Below are positions 33,490-41,566 of a stretch of DNA of 64,000 nt, one piece after another. Source of the DNA: Segatella copri. GTDB lineage: Bacteria; Bacteroidota; Bacteroidia; Bacteroidales; Bacteroidaceae. A program made the translations under genes and the position numbers. The stretch's first letter is position 1. Each line of letters begins with the position of its first letter. The notes beneath the pieces were generated by a model, which saw nothing but the letters and a program-made list of their open reading frames with translations, searched no databases and was not told the origin of the DNA. The DNA is taken from contig NZ_VZAD01000034.1 of assembly GCF_009495355.1 (NCBI RefSeq), positions 1-64,000 on the forward strand, in the 5' to 3' direction.

Positions 33490-35199
33490 TTAAGCCTCGT
33501 GCTGACGCACGCCCATTCGGGCTTCTACGACGTTTACCACATAGTCGCCGAGTTTCTCGCATTCCTGTACGATATCCATGTACATCGTGCCTATGGCGTA
33601 GGTGTAGAGGTGGTTGTTCACGTCGTTGATGTTCTGGCTCTTCAACTGGTTTCGGTAGTTGTTGATTTCGTTCTCTATGTTGAACGAGAGATTGGCATCG
33701 TTGTCTACCTTATGTCCTACGAGCGTGATGTTCATCTGTGTGAGCGCCTGGTCGGTAAGCTCCATCATCTGGTGCATGTGCTCATACTGTGAAGGTATGA
33801 AGTCTTCCTTGCCCTTGATGCGTCGGTTCAGGGTTCTTGCTATGTTGTAGCAGCTGTCGCCGATACTTTCTATTTCTGAAATCTCACGCAGCATGGCGCG
33901 TATCTTAGCCTTGGTCTCGTCACTCAGATGTGAGTCGCTCACCTGATCCAAATACTTGGCAATCTCTATCTCCATATTGTCTGAGATTCCCTCGTACTTC
34001 TCGATACGGGTGAAGAGTTTCACAAACTTGTCTTCGTTGGTCTCGCCCAGGAGCTCTTTCACCATGCCAAACATTCGCTGTATGCGCTCGGCAAAGGAGT
34101 GGATTTCCTTTTGTGCCTCGAGGACAGAAATTTCTGGTGTCTTCATGATACCAGTCTGGATGAAGCGCAGACGGAAGTCGTCCTCGTCGGCATTCTTCTT
34201 AGGACGGATGATCTTGCACACCAATTTCTCTAACTGTGGAATAAACCATACCAGGATGAAGGTGTTGGAGATATTGAAGGTGGTATGGAAAGCGGCAAGC
34301 ACAAAGGACAGCTTGGCAGCATTGGCGATGAAGTGCGGGTCGCTCTTTTCCATCACGTCGTCGTAGCCCACCCATCCGCATACGAGATGGATGAAAGGAC
34401 GGAACACGCACAGGATCCACAGCACACCGAAGAAATTGAACACCATGTGCGCCATGGCCGCCCTTCGGGCTTGCGTGTTGGCTGTGAGGGCTGCCACATT
34501 CGAGGTTACTGTGGTTCCGATGTTCTCACCCATCACGAGGGCAATGCCTTGATAAATGGGCAGTACGCCGGTGGAACAGAGTATCATCGTGATGGCCATG
34601 ACGGCTGCCGAACTCTGTACGCACATGGTAAGCACGCTACCTATCAATAAGAAGACGATGGTAGTATTGAAACTGTGAGGATCAAAGCTTGCGAAGAAGT
34701 CGAGGACGGGCTGGTTGTGAGCCAAGTCCATGTCGATACCGGTTTGTCGGAGAGTTCCCAAACCAAGGAACATAAAGGAAATACCAAAGATGAAGTCGCC
34801 AACGATTTTGCGTTTCTTGCTATAGATAAGGATGATGGCGAAGAAGAAAGCCGGCCATACAAAGTCGGTGATGTTGAACGAGAAGCCTGCACTCATGATC
34901 CAGGCGGTGAGGGTGGTTCCGATATTGGCACCCATGATGACCGATATGGCTTGCGCCAAGGTGAGAAGACCAGCGTTGACAAATGATACTGTCATCACCG
35001 TGGTGGCAGTAGAAGACTGCACGGCTGCAGTGATGAGTGTTCCTGAGAGGATGCCTGTCAGGCGGTTGGTGGTCATGGTTCCTAATACATGGCGCAGCTG
35101 TGGGCCAGCCATCTTCTGTAAACTGTCGCTCATCGACTTCATACCAAACATCAATAAGGCGAGTGCTCCGATAAGCCTAAAAAAAATCCAAATCGACAT
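33490..35199 (-). CDS. Na/Pi cotransporter family protein with PhoU-like C-terminal domain
   Basis: A 569-residue membrane transporter. Eight or so membrane segments occupy residues about 1-330, with two inverted repeats of the family pattern: GTLITAAVQSSTATTVMTVSFV with MGANIGTT, and CVQSSAAVMAITMIL with MGENIGTTVTSN. The cytoplasmic C-terminal 200 residues are helical and resemble PhoU (for example LREISEIESIGDSCYNIARTLNRR). Similar proteins move phosphate with sodium; regulation by the PhoU-like part is inferred. Monocistronic by its own terminator. Confidence 0.92.
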   Translation of the reverse strand: MSIWIFFRLIGALALLMFGMKSMSDSLQKMAGPQLRHVLGTMTTNRLTGILSGTLITAAVQSSTATTVMTVSFVNAGLLTLAQAISVIMGANIGTTLTAWIMSAGFSFNITDFVWPAFFFAIILIYSKKRKIVGDFIFGISFMFLGLGTLRQTGIDMDLAHNQPVLDFFASFDPHSFNTTIVFLLIGSVLTMCVQSSAAVMAITMILCSTGVLPIYQGIALVMGENIGTTVTSNVAALTANTQARRAAMAHMVFNFFGVLWILCVFRPFIHLVCGWVGYDDVMEKSDPHFIANAAKLSFVLAAFHTTFNISNTFILVWFIPQLEKLVCKIIRPKKNADEDDFRLRFIQTGIMKTPEISVLEAQKEIHSFAERIQRMFGMVKELLGETNEDKFVKLFTRIEKYEGISDNMEIEIAKYLDQVSDSHLSDETKAKIRAMLREISEIESIGDSCYNIARTLNRRIKGKEDFIPSQYEHMHQMMELTDQALTQMNITLVGHKVDNDANLSFNIENEINNYRNQLKSQNINDVNNHLYTYAIGTMYMDIVQECEKLGDYVVNVVEARMGVRQHEA

Positions 35200-35279
35200 A
35201 TTTTAATTTAATTTAAGTTGCTAATAGCATGTTGTTTCCTTTTTTATTTGTAATTTTACCCGAAAGTTGAGAGAACGTT

Positions 35280-35287
35280 TAACTTTG
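35280..35287 (+). promoter_or_regulatory. Promoter -7 box of the nucleoside kinase gene
   Basis: TAACTTTG, 20 bases before the ATG at 35307; no TTG at the usual distance upstream. Confidence 0.55.
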
Positions 35288-35306
35288 TAACACTATCGAA
35301 ACGAAA

Positions 35307-36968
35307 ATGAAACAAGTAGTACAAATCCGCTGCAAAAATAATAAAAAAACTCAGAAAGTAGCAAACGGAAGCACACTTTCTGATATTTTTTCTTCATTTA
35401 ACCTCAAAATGGAGCATGGGCCCGTGTCTGCCAAGGTGAATAACAAGGTGGAAGGCATGCATTATCGTGTTTACAACAACAAGGATATTGAGTTCCTCGA
35501 TATGCACACTTCCTCCGGCTCGAGAGCCTATACTCGTACACTTTTTTTTGTGCTCTGCAAGGCTGTGCAGGATCTTTATCCCGGGCATGATGTGGTGATC
35601 GACATTCCGGTGTCGAATGGTTTTTATGTCGATGTGCGACTGGAACGTGATGTTACGGCCGATGATGTGGACTGCATCCGTAAGCGAATGCAGGAAATCG
35701 TGGATGCACGTATGCCTATCCGCCGCTATATGGTGCCTACCGAGGACGCCATAGCCCTCTTCGAGGAGAAAGGTGATGTGGAGAAGGTGAAGCTGCTGCG
35801 CACTTCGGGCTCGCTCTATACTACCTATTATAAAATAGGTGAATACGTAGACTTCTATTATGGCACGCTCCTCACCAACACCTCGCAGCTCTATCTCTTT
35901 GGGTTGGAGAAGTATTACGACGGCATGCTGTTGCGCATTCCGTCGCTCAAGAACCCTGATGAACTGGGCGAGGTAACCCGTCAGGACAAGATGTTCGAAA
36001 TCTTCAAGGAGCATCATCACTGGCAGGATATTATCGGCATCCGAACAGTGGGCGACTTCAATGCGGCTGTTGATGCGGGCCATGCCACGGATATTATCAA
36101 TATCAGCGAGGCGCTTCAGGAGAAGAAGATTGCCCAGATAGCCGAGCAGATAGCAGCACGGCCTGGGGTGAAACTCGTCCTCCTGGCTGGACCTTCGTCG
36201 TCGGGTAAGACGACTTCGTGCAAGCGTCTCTCCATACAGTTGGCTGTCAACGGACTGAAACCTCTGCAGATTTCTCTCGATGACTATTTCGTCGATCGCG
36301 AGCGAACGCCTAAGGACGAGAATGGAGAATATGATTATGAGAGTATCTATGCCCTCGACCTTCAGAAGATCAACGACCAGTTTAATGCCCTCTTCCGTGG
36401 TGAGGAGGTGGAACTGCCTAAGTACGATTTTCAGAGCGGCAAGAGTAAGAAGAGCGGCCAGCGACTCAAGATGAACGACAATAATGTGCTCGTGGTGGAA
36501 GGCATTCATGCGCTCAATCCCGAACTGACAGCCCAGATTCCCAACGAGCAGATTTTCCGTGTCTATGCCTCTGCGCTTACCACTATTTTGCTCGATAATC
36601 ACAACTACATCCCGACAACCGACAACCGTCTGTTGCGCCGCATCATACGCGACTACAAATATCGTGGCGTCTCGGCTCAGGATACGATTCACCGATGGCC
36701 GTCGGTACGTGCTGGCGAGAACAAGTGGATTTTCCCTTTCCAGGAGAATGCCGATGCCATGCTCAATACGGCCATGCTCTACGAGTTGGCTGTTCTCAAG
36801 ATGCAGGCAGAACCGCTGCTGGAGCAGGTGCCCGAAAACTGCGACGAGTATGCTGAGGCTTACCGACTGCTGAAGTTCCTGAAGTATTTTAAGGGCATTC
36901 CTTTCAACAATCTGCCTCCTACGTCACTGTTGCGCGAGTTTCTTGGCGGAAGTTCGTTCCACTATTAA
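35307..36968 (+). CDS. Nucleoside (uridine-type) kinase with ThrRS-like N-terminal domains
   Basis: A 553-residue protein. Residues 1-65 look like a TGS-type ubiquitin-like domain. Residues about 70-215 resemble the second additional (editing) domain of threonyl-tRNA synthetase (GFYVDV, then RMPIRRYMVPTEDAIALFEEKG). The C-terminal half is a uridine-kinase-like P-loop kinase with LAGPSSSGKTTSCKRLS, SLDDYFVDRERTPKDENGEYDYE and VVEGIHALNP. Such TGS-SAD-Udk proteins are known in Bacteroidota and Thermotogales. It should phosphorylate a nucleoside; the role of the ThrRS-like part is not established. Upp, which makes UMP from uracil, lies convergent 609 bases away. Confidence 0.88.
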   Translation: MKQVVQIRCKNNKKTQKVANGSTLSDIFSSFNLKMEHGPVSAKVNNKVEGMHYRVYNNKDIEFLDMHTSSGSRAYTRTLFFVLCKAVQDLYPGHDVVIDIPVSNGFYVDVRLERDVTADDVDCIRKRMQEIVDARMPIRRYMVPTEDAIALFEEKGDVEKVKLLRTSGSLYTTYYKIGEYVDFYYGTLLTNTSQLYLFGLEKYYDGMLLRIPSLKNPDELGEVTRQDKMFEIFKEHHHWQDIIGIRTVGDFNAAVDAGHATDIINISEALQEKKIAQIAEQIAARPGVKLVLLAGPSSSGKTTSCKRLSIQLAVNGLKPLQISLDDYFVDRERTPKDENGEYDYESIYALDLQKINDQFNALFRGEEVELPKYDFQSGKSKKSGQRLKMNDNNVLVVEGIHALNPELTAQIPNEQIFRVYASALTTILLDNHNYIPTTDNRLLRRIIRDYKYRGVSAQDTIHRWPSVRAGENKWIFPFQENADAMLNTAMLYELAVLKMQAEPLLEQVPENCDEYAEAYRLLKFLKYFKGIPFNNLPPTSLLREFLGGSSFHY

Positions 36969-37005
36969 AGTGTTTTTGTGCTTGCGAAAGTGAATGCCGG
37001 TTTGG

Positions 37006-37089
37006 GTCGTCTATTATGACCAGCGTCGGTCATAATAGATGACTCGCATCGGTCATAATAGACGACCTTTATCGGTCATAATAGATGAC
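37006..37089. repeat. GGTCATAATAGAYGAC repeat family, locus 2
   Basis: One inverted copy (37006-37021) and three forward copies at 37028-37043, 37051-37066 and 37074-37089. The forward copies start exactly 23 bases apart, with 7-base variable linkers (TCGCATC, CTTTATC). The inverted copy pairs with the first forward copy in a 16-bp stem with one G-T pair and a 6-base loop, 37 bases after the kinase stop, so it may also end that transcript. Confidence 0.9.
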
Positions 37090-37127
37090 TTATATAGACG
37101 TACAACTATGCACCATGCCCACTGCGA

Positions 37128-37187
37128 TGGGCAACTTTACCCATAACTATGAACAACTTTGCCCATCGTTATGGGTAAAGTTGCCCA
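37128..37187. repeat. 20-base perfect inverted repeat
   Basis: TGGGCAACTTTACCCATAAC at 37128-37147 is exactly complementary to 37168-37187. The 20-base loop itself contains CAACTTTGCCCA, a further copy of the same word. Confidence 0.95.
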
Positions 37188-37303
37188 AAGGCTTGGGCAG
37201 ATGCTAATAAAGCCCTTCGTAATATTTACTTATAACAACTCAGCACTCCTATAGCCACGAGCAATTACTTTAATACTATACAAATTGTTTTCTGTTAGTT
37301 TAT

Positions 37304-37399
37304 AAATCTATGTTCTAAAGTTTAGGATACAAGTTCGAAAGTTTAGAACTTAAGTTCGAAAGTTTAGAACATAAGTTCGATAGTTTAGAACATAGATTT
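37304..37399. repeat. 21-base tandem array flanked by a 16-base inverted repeat
   Basis: Three 21-base units beginning AAGTTCGAAAGTTTAGAAC start at 37331, 37352 and 37373 (the third with T for one A), preceded by a degenerate unit at 37311. Outer arms AAATCTATGTTCTAAA (37304-37319) and its exact complement at 37384-37399 enclose the array. Each unit also has self-complementary ends (AAGTTC/GAACTT). Confidence 0.9.
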
Positions 37400-37454
37400 T
37401 TATAGGCTAAAAAGAACATTTTGTCGGCATCGGTATTTAAAATAAAAATGGATT

Positions 37455-37548
37455 ACGCAAAATACCCTTCACCCTTCATCTTTTCGCTCGGAATGCCTAT
37501 AAACACAGGGGTTTCCAAAGAAAAGGTGAAGGGTGAAGATTTTTGCGT
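37455..37548. repeat. Imperfect 29-31-base inverted repeat, possible upp terminator
   Basis: The left arm 37455-37485 (ACGCAAAATACCCTTCACCC...) pairs with the right arm 37520-37548 with a few mismatches and a small bulge; spacer 34 bases. It lies 29 bases beyond the upp stop on the minus strand. Confidence 0.8.
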
Positions 37549-37577
37549 TTCTTGACACAATGCGAGCTCTCTGATTT

Positions 37578-38237
37578 CTACAGCTTTCCTCCGTAGCAGA
37601 GATCGCCGGCATCGCCAAAGCCCGGCACAATGTATTTGTGCTCATTCAGTCCCTCGTCGATGGCGGCGCACCAGATAGTGGTCTTGTCATCGGGGAAAGT
37701 GTTCTTGATGTGCTCAATACCCTCGGGAGTTGCCAGTACACAAGCTACATGGATGTGCTTGGGCGAGCCTTTCGTGAGAATGGCCTTCAGTCCTAACTCC
37801 ATGCTTCCACCAGTAGCCAGCATCGGGTCGGCAATGATGAGTGTCTTGTCGCCAATCTCTGGAGTGGCCAAGTACTCGATGTGTATTCCCACCTCGGTAT
37901 GGTTCTTGTCTGTATATTCGCGGAAGGCGCTGACAAAGGCGTTTCCAGAGTGGTCGAAGATGTTGAGGAAGCCTTCATGGAAAGGCAGTCCTGCACGGAA
38001 TATGGTTCCGATGACAATATCATCGGTAGGCAGGTTTACCCGGGCTACGCCTAAAGGTGTTGTTACATTCTCGGGCTTGTAGTCGAGTGTTTTGGAAATC
38101 TCGAAAGCCTCATACTCGCCGATTCTCTTGATGTTGTTGCGAAAGAGGAGTCGGTTCTTTTGATACTCTTTGTCACGCATCTCAGCCAAATAGCGGTTGA
38201 TGATGGAGTTCTGATCGCTTAGGTTAATTATTTTCAT
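37578..38237 (-). CDS. upp: Uracil phosphoribosyltransferase
   Basis: A 219-residue enzyme converting uracil and PRPP to UMP in pyrimidine salvage. It has the type I PRTase segment TLIIADPMLATGGSM (PRPP loop) and the uracil-binding C-terminus YIVPGFGDAGDLCYGG. TIFRAGLPFHEGF is also characteristic. I chose ATG 38237 (MKIINLSDQN) rather than a TTG three codons upstream. It is convergent to the nucleoside kinase; both feed UMP pools. Promoter boxes lie just upstream on the same strand. Confidence 0.95.
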   Translation of the reverse strand: MKIINLSDQNSIINRYLAEMRDKEYQKNRLLFRNNIKRIGEYEAFEISKTLDYKPENVTTPLGVARVNLPTDDIVIGTIFRAGLPFHEGFLNIFDHSGNAFVSAFREYTDKNHTEVGIHIEYLATPEIGDKTLIIADPMLATGGSMELGLKAILTKGSPKHIHVACVLATPEGIEHIKNTFPDDKTTIWCAAIDEGLNEHKYIVPGFGDAGDLCYGGKL

Positions 38238-38254
38238 ATCGTACAATTTTTATG

Positions 38255-38262
38255 CAAAGATA
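38255..38262 (-). promoter_or_regulatory. Promoter -7 box of upp
   Basis: TATCTTTG on the minus strand, 17 bases before the ATG at 38237. A second TATCTTTG on the same strand lies at 38321-38328 and could be an alternative start. Confidence 0.6.
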
Positions 38263-38412
38263 TTGCAAGCGAGCGCAATGAAAGTTTACTTTCTGATTGC
38301 CGAGTGCAGCTTATCTTATGCAAAGATACACGAAAATGCAGATTAAGCAAAGAAAAGTTGTCGTTTTTTTGAAAAATATATTCCTCTTTATGCTTTCTTT
38401 GTAAAAAAGTAG

Positions 38413-38420
38413 TACTTTTG
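38413..38420 (+). promoter_or_regulatory. Promoter -7 box of the nuclease gene
   Basis: TACTTTTG, 21 bases before the ATG at 38442; upstream element unclear. Confidence 0.55.
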
Positions 38421-38441
38421 TGCCTAAAAAGATATTGCATC

Positions 38442-39353
38442 ATGAGTAGAAAGAAAAGAAGTTTGAAAGAGCGTCTGATAGGTTTAGTCGTAGTTCTCGT
38501 TGTGGCGAGCGTCTGGTTCGCATTCAGAAGATCGCTTGATTCGGAAAAAGAGATTGTCAAGCCGGCCAATAAGACAGTCCTGGCAGAAAAGTCGGACACG
38601 AAGGCTGAGAGCGAGCCCAAAGACGACAGTTCCGCCTGGTATTCGGCAGAGGATGAGGCTTACATGGTGCCTCTCAACGAAGGGCAGAAGGTTCCTGAAC
38701 AGCGCCTGAACCGTTATGCCTATATTACTTCTTACAATGCCGGGACGCGCAATCCCAACTGGGTGGCGTGGACACTTACAGCCGATCATGTCGACGGTGA
38801 GTATTCCCGTGGCGGACATAAGTTTATGGAAGATATGGACGTGCCTGAGCCACGTGCGGCTTATTACGATATTCGCGAGGGAGAGTGTGGCTATCAGCGT
38901 GGACATATGTGTCCGGCAGGCGACAACAAGTGGTCGTATAAGGCGCAGAAGGAGGCTTTCCTGATGACGAACATCTGTCCGCAAAATGGCGACTTGAACC
39001 AGCGTGACTGGAAATATCTTGAGGAAGCCTGTCGCGACTGGGCCAGTAAGTATGGCAAGATCTATATCGTGTCGGGGCCGGTCTTCCGTTCGAAGAATCC
39101 CCAGACGGTAGGCGAACATGAAGTATCCGTGCCCGATGCATTCTTTAAGGTAGTTCTCACTTTAGGTAAAAAACAGGATACGCCCAAGTCCATCGGGTTT
39201 ATTTATAATAATGTGGAAGGACGCCACAAAATGGAATATTATGCCCGTTCGGTAGATGAGGTGGAAAAGATGACGGGACTCAACTTCTTCAGTCATCTTG
39301 ATGACAAGGTGGAGAACCGGATAGAGGCCGAGTGCGATTTGGACAGTTGGTAG
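38442..39353 (+). CDS. Membrane-anchored DNA/RNA non-specific endonuclease (NUC1 family)
   Basis: A 303-residue protein with a basic start (MSRKKRSLKERL), one membrane segment (about 13-28), a Lys/Glu-rich linker and the beta-beta-alpha-metal nuclease domain. The catalytic motif is RGHMCPAGD (the DRGH motif with Gln before Arg), and the Mg-binding Asn is in MTNICPQNGDLNQRDW. YIVSGPVF is a further family feature. It probably degrades nucleic acids on the outer side of the inner membrane, for nutrient or phosphate recovery. I chose ATG 38442 since the longer frame begins inside the promoter. No immunity protein neighbour is seen. Confidence 0.9.
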   Translation: MSRKKRSLKERLIGLVVVLVVASVWFAFRRSLDSEKEIVKPANKTVLAEKSDTKAESEPKDDSSAWYSAEDEAYMVPLNEGQKVPEQRLNRYAYITSYNAGTRNPNWVAWTLTADHVDGEYSRGGHKFMEDMDVPEPRAAYYDIREGECGYQRGHMCPAGDNKWSYKAQKEAFLMTNICPQNGDLNQRDWKYLEEACRDWASKYGKIYIVSGPVFRSKNPQTVGEHEVSVPDAFFKVVLTLGKKQDTPKSIGFIYNNVEGRHKMEYYARSVDEVEKMTGLNFFSHLDDKVENRIEAECDLDSW

Positions 39354-39382
39354 TTTTTTGGGCTGTGGCAAGTCTGGCTTGC

Positions 39383-39399
39383 TATATATAATAAGGTGT
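39383..39399 (+). repeat. TATATATAATAAGGTGT leader motif, copy 1
   Basis: A 17-base motif identical to copies at 43042-43058 and 48490-48506, with a one-mismatch copy at 31274-31290. This copy is 29 bases after the nuclease stop and about 245 bases before pckA. Confidence 0.85.
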
Positions 39400-39532
39400 A
39401 ACTTTTCGCCCCAAAGTGCATCGGGTTAATAATATTTGCAAAGTCTATGTGCCAAATTGCGGCTGAAATCCTTTCATTTAATTTTCTTTAACCTAAAAAG
39501 GTTTTAAAATGCAGGAAATATATAAGCTAAAG

Positions 39533-39563
39533 TTGGTCGGGAAACATATTTTTCGTAACTTTG
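39533..39563 (+). promoter_or_regulatory. Consensus promoter of pckA
   Basis: TTG (39533-39535), 20 bases, TAACTTTG (39556-39563). The expected start leaves an untranslated leader of about 75 bases before the ATG at 39644. Confidence 0.8.
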
Positions 39564-39643
39564 CGGCGGCTTTGAAAGAAAATCAGAATAACATCTTAAA
39601 AGTTAGAAAGAATTAATTCACAACTTAAATACATTTAATAAAA

Positions 39644-41257
39644 ATGGCAAAGTTTGATAAGTCAGTTTTAGCAAAGTACGGAATCACAGGTACAACTGAG
39701 GTTCTCTACAATCCTTCTTATGAGGTATTGTTCAACGAGGAGACTAAGGAAGGTCTCGAGGGTTTTGAGGTTGGTCAGGAGACTGAGCTCGGTGCAGTTA
39801 ACGTAATGACAGGTATCTATACCGGTCGTTCTCCTAAAGACAAGTTCATCGTTGACGATGCTACATCTCACGACACAGTATGGTGGGATTCTGAGGAGTA
39901 TCACAACGATAACCACAAGGCTACTCCAGAGGCATGGAACGCCGTTAAGGAGATCGCTAAGAAGGAGCTTTCTAACAAGAAGTTGTTCGTAGTAGATGGT
40001 TTCTGCGGTACACACAAGGATACACGTATGAAGGTACGTTTCATCGTTGAGGTAGCATGGCAGGCACACTTCGTAACAAATATGTTCATCCGTCCTCAGA
40101 ACGAGGCTGAGTTCGATCAGGAGCCAGACTTCATCGTTTACAATGCTTCTAAGGCAAAGGTTGAGAACTGGAAGGAGTTGGGTCTCCACTCAGAGACTGC
40201 TGTTGTCTTCAACGTAACTTCTAAGGAGCAGGTTATCATCAACACATGGTATGGTGGTGAGATGAAGAAGGGTATGTTCTCTATGATGAACTACTTCTTG
40301 CCATTGAAGGGTATGGCTTCTATGCACTGCTCTGCCAACACAGATATGAACGGTGAGAACACTGCTATCTTCTTCGGTCTTTCTGGTACAGGTAAGACTA
40401 CATTGTCAACAGATCCTAAGCGTAAGTTGATCGGTGACGATGAGCACGGATGGGACGACGAGGGTGTGTTCAACTTCGAAGGTGGTTGCTACGCTAAGGT
40501 TATCAACCTCGACAAGGAGTCTGAGCCAGACATCTACGGTGCTATCACACGTGACGCTCTCCTCGAGAACGTAACTGTAGCTAAGGATGGTAAGATTGAC
40601 TTCGCAGATAAGACTGTTACCGAGAATACTCGTGTATCTTATCCTATCTACCACATCAAGAACATCCAGCGTCCATTCTCTCAGGGTCCAGCTGCTAAGC
40701 AGGTTATCTTCTTGTCAGCAGATGCATTCGGTGTATTGCCACCAGTATCTATCTTGAACGCTGAGCAGACTAAGTACTACTTCCTCTCTGGCTTCACAGC
40801 TAAGTTGGCTGGTACAGAGCGCGGTATCACCGAGCCTACTCCAACATTCTCTGCTTGCTTCGGTCAGGCATTCTTGGAGTTGCACCCAACTAAGTACGCT
40901 GAGGAGTTGGTTAAGAAGATGCAGAAGTCTGGTGCTAAGGCATACTTGGTTAACACAGGTTGGAACGGTACAGGCAAGCGTATCTCTATCCGTGATACAC
41001 GTGGTATCATCGACGCTATCCTCGACCACTCAATCGACGCTGCTCCTACAAAGACTATCCCATTCTTCAACTTCGTAGTTCCTACACAGTTGGAAGGCGT
41101 AGATCCTAAGATCCTCGATCCACGTGATACATACGCTGAGGCTTCTCAGTGGGAGGAGAAGGCTAAGGATTTGGCTGCTCGTTTCATCAAGAACTTCAAG
41201 AAGTACGAGACTAACGAGGCTGGTAAGGCTCTTGTTGCTGCTGGTCCACAGCTCTAA
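39644..41257 (+). CDS. pckA: Phosphoenolpyruvate carboxykinase (ATP)
   Basis: A 537-residue enzyme interconverting oxaloacetate and phosphoenolpyruvate. In succinate-forming Bacteroidota it usually works towards oxaloacetate, fixing CO2. The ATP-type signature is clear: [18 protein letters not shown] (kinase-1a P-loop), [21 protein letters not shown] and [10 protein letters not shown]. Codon use differs from neighbours: nearly all Tyr are TAC, Phe TTC and Lys AAG, with GCT/GGT preferred, as in a very highly expressed gene. A strong promoter with a long leader precedes it and a terminator follows, so it is monocistronic. Confidence 0.97.
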   Translation: MAKFDKSVLAKYGITGTTEVLYNPSYEVLFNEETKEGLEGFEVGQETELGAVNVMTGIYTGRSPKDKFIVDDATSHDTVWWDSEEYHNDNHKATPEAWNAVKEIAKKELSNKKLFVVDGFCGTHKDTRMKVRFIVEVAWQAHFVTNMFIRPQNEAEFDQEPDFIVYNASKAKVENWKELGLHSETAVVFNVTSKEQVIINTWYGGEMKKGMFSMMNYFLPLKGMASMHCSANTDMNGENTAIFFGLSGTGKTTLSTDPKRKLIGDDEHGWDDEGVFNFEGGCYAKVINLDKESEPDIYGAITRDALLENVTVAKDGKIDFADKTVTENTRVSYPIYHIKNIQRPFSQGPAAKQVIFLSADAFGVLPPVSILNAEQTKYYFLSGFTAKLAGTERGITEPTPTFSACFGQAFLELHPTKYAEELVKKMQKSGAKAYLVNTGWNGTGKRISIRDTRGIIDAILDHSIDAAPTKTIPFFNFVVPTQLEGVDPKILDPRDTYAEASQWEEKAKDLAARFIKNFKKYETNEAGKALVAAGPQL

Positions 41258-41326
41258 TTCAAGCACGCTTTCCCATGACGGGGGAGCATGTTCCTATCGA
41301 AAAATCGATAAAATTCATTATAATGG

Positions 41327-41363
41327 AATCCCGTTTCTCGCAAGAGAAATGGGATTTCTTTTG
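41327..41363 (+). terminator. Terminator of pckA
   Basis: AATCCCGTTTCTC (41327-41339) pairs with GAGAAATGGGATT (41344-41356) except for one G-T pair, with a 4-base loop followed by TCTTTTG. Confidence 0.85.
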
Positions 41364-41535
41364 TTTCAGCATAAAGGCTGAAAGGCTAAACCATTGAAAG
41401 AAAAAAACTGGAAACAGGTGGCTTAACTGCCAGAATAGTTCCTTTAAATCACTAAACAAACTTAAAAATTGCCGTTAATTTCCATATTTTGCATAATAAA
41501 GCGAACAAAAGGGACTTTTTTTGAAGAATTCTCCG

Positions 41536-41543
41536 TAAATTTG
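41536..41543 (+). promoter_or_regulatory. Promoter -7 box of the DUF6242-like gene
   Basis: TAAATTTG, 24 bases before the ATG at 41567, fits TAnnTTTG; no well-spaced TTG box. Confidence 0.5.
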
Positions 41544-41566
41544 CAGCTAAAAATATTTAGAGTGTA

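Larger units (their letters stand above)
36969..37577. other. Convergent repeat-filled intergenic region, 609 bases
   Basis: No gene. From left to right: GGTCATAATAGAYGAC repeats (37006-37089), a 20-base perfect inverted repeat (37128-37187), a 21-base tandem array inside a 16-base inverted repeat (37304-37399), and a 29-31-base imperfect inverted repeat (37455-37548). Each is listed separately. It lies between the nucleoside kinase (+) and upp (-). Confidence 0.85.
41258..41566. other. Intergenic region after pckA
   Basis: This 309-base gap holds the pckA terminator (41327-41363), then AT-rich sequence and a promoter box (41536-41543) for the next gene. No open frame or structured RNA was recognised. 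Confidence 0.6.

Noticed and set aside
35394-36692. A 432-codon minus-strand frame opposite the nucleoside kinase
   Set aside because: Shadow frame of a well-supported kinase; composition is unlike a real protein.
37006-37089. CRISPR array
   Set aside because: Units are 16 bases with 7-base linkers, the first copy is inverted, and no cas genes are near. Spacers of 7 bases are too short.
36969-37577. Remnant of an insertion sequence
   Set aside because: No transposase fragment, no terminal inverted repeat with a target duplication; the inverted repeats are several unrelated types.
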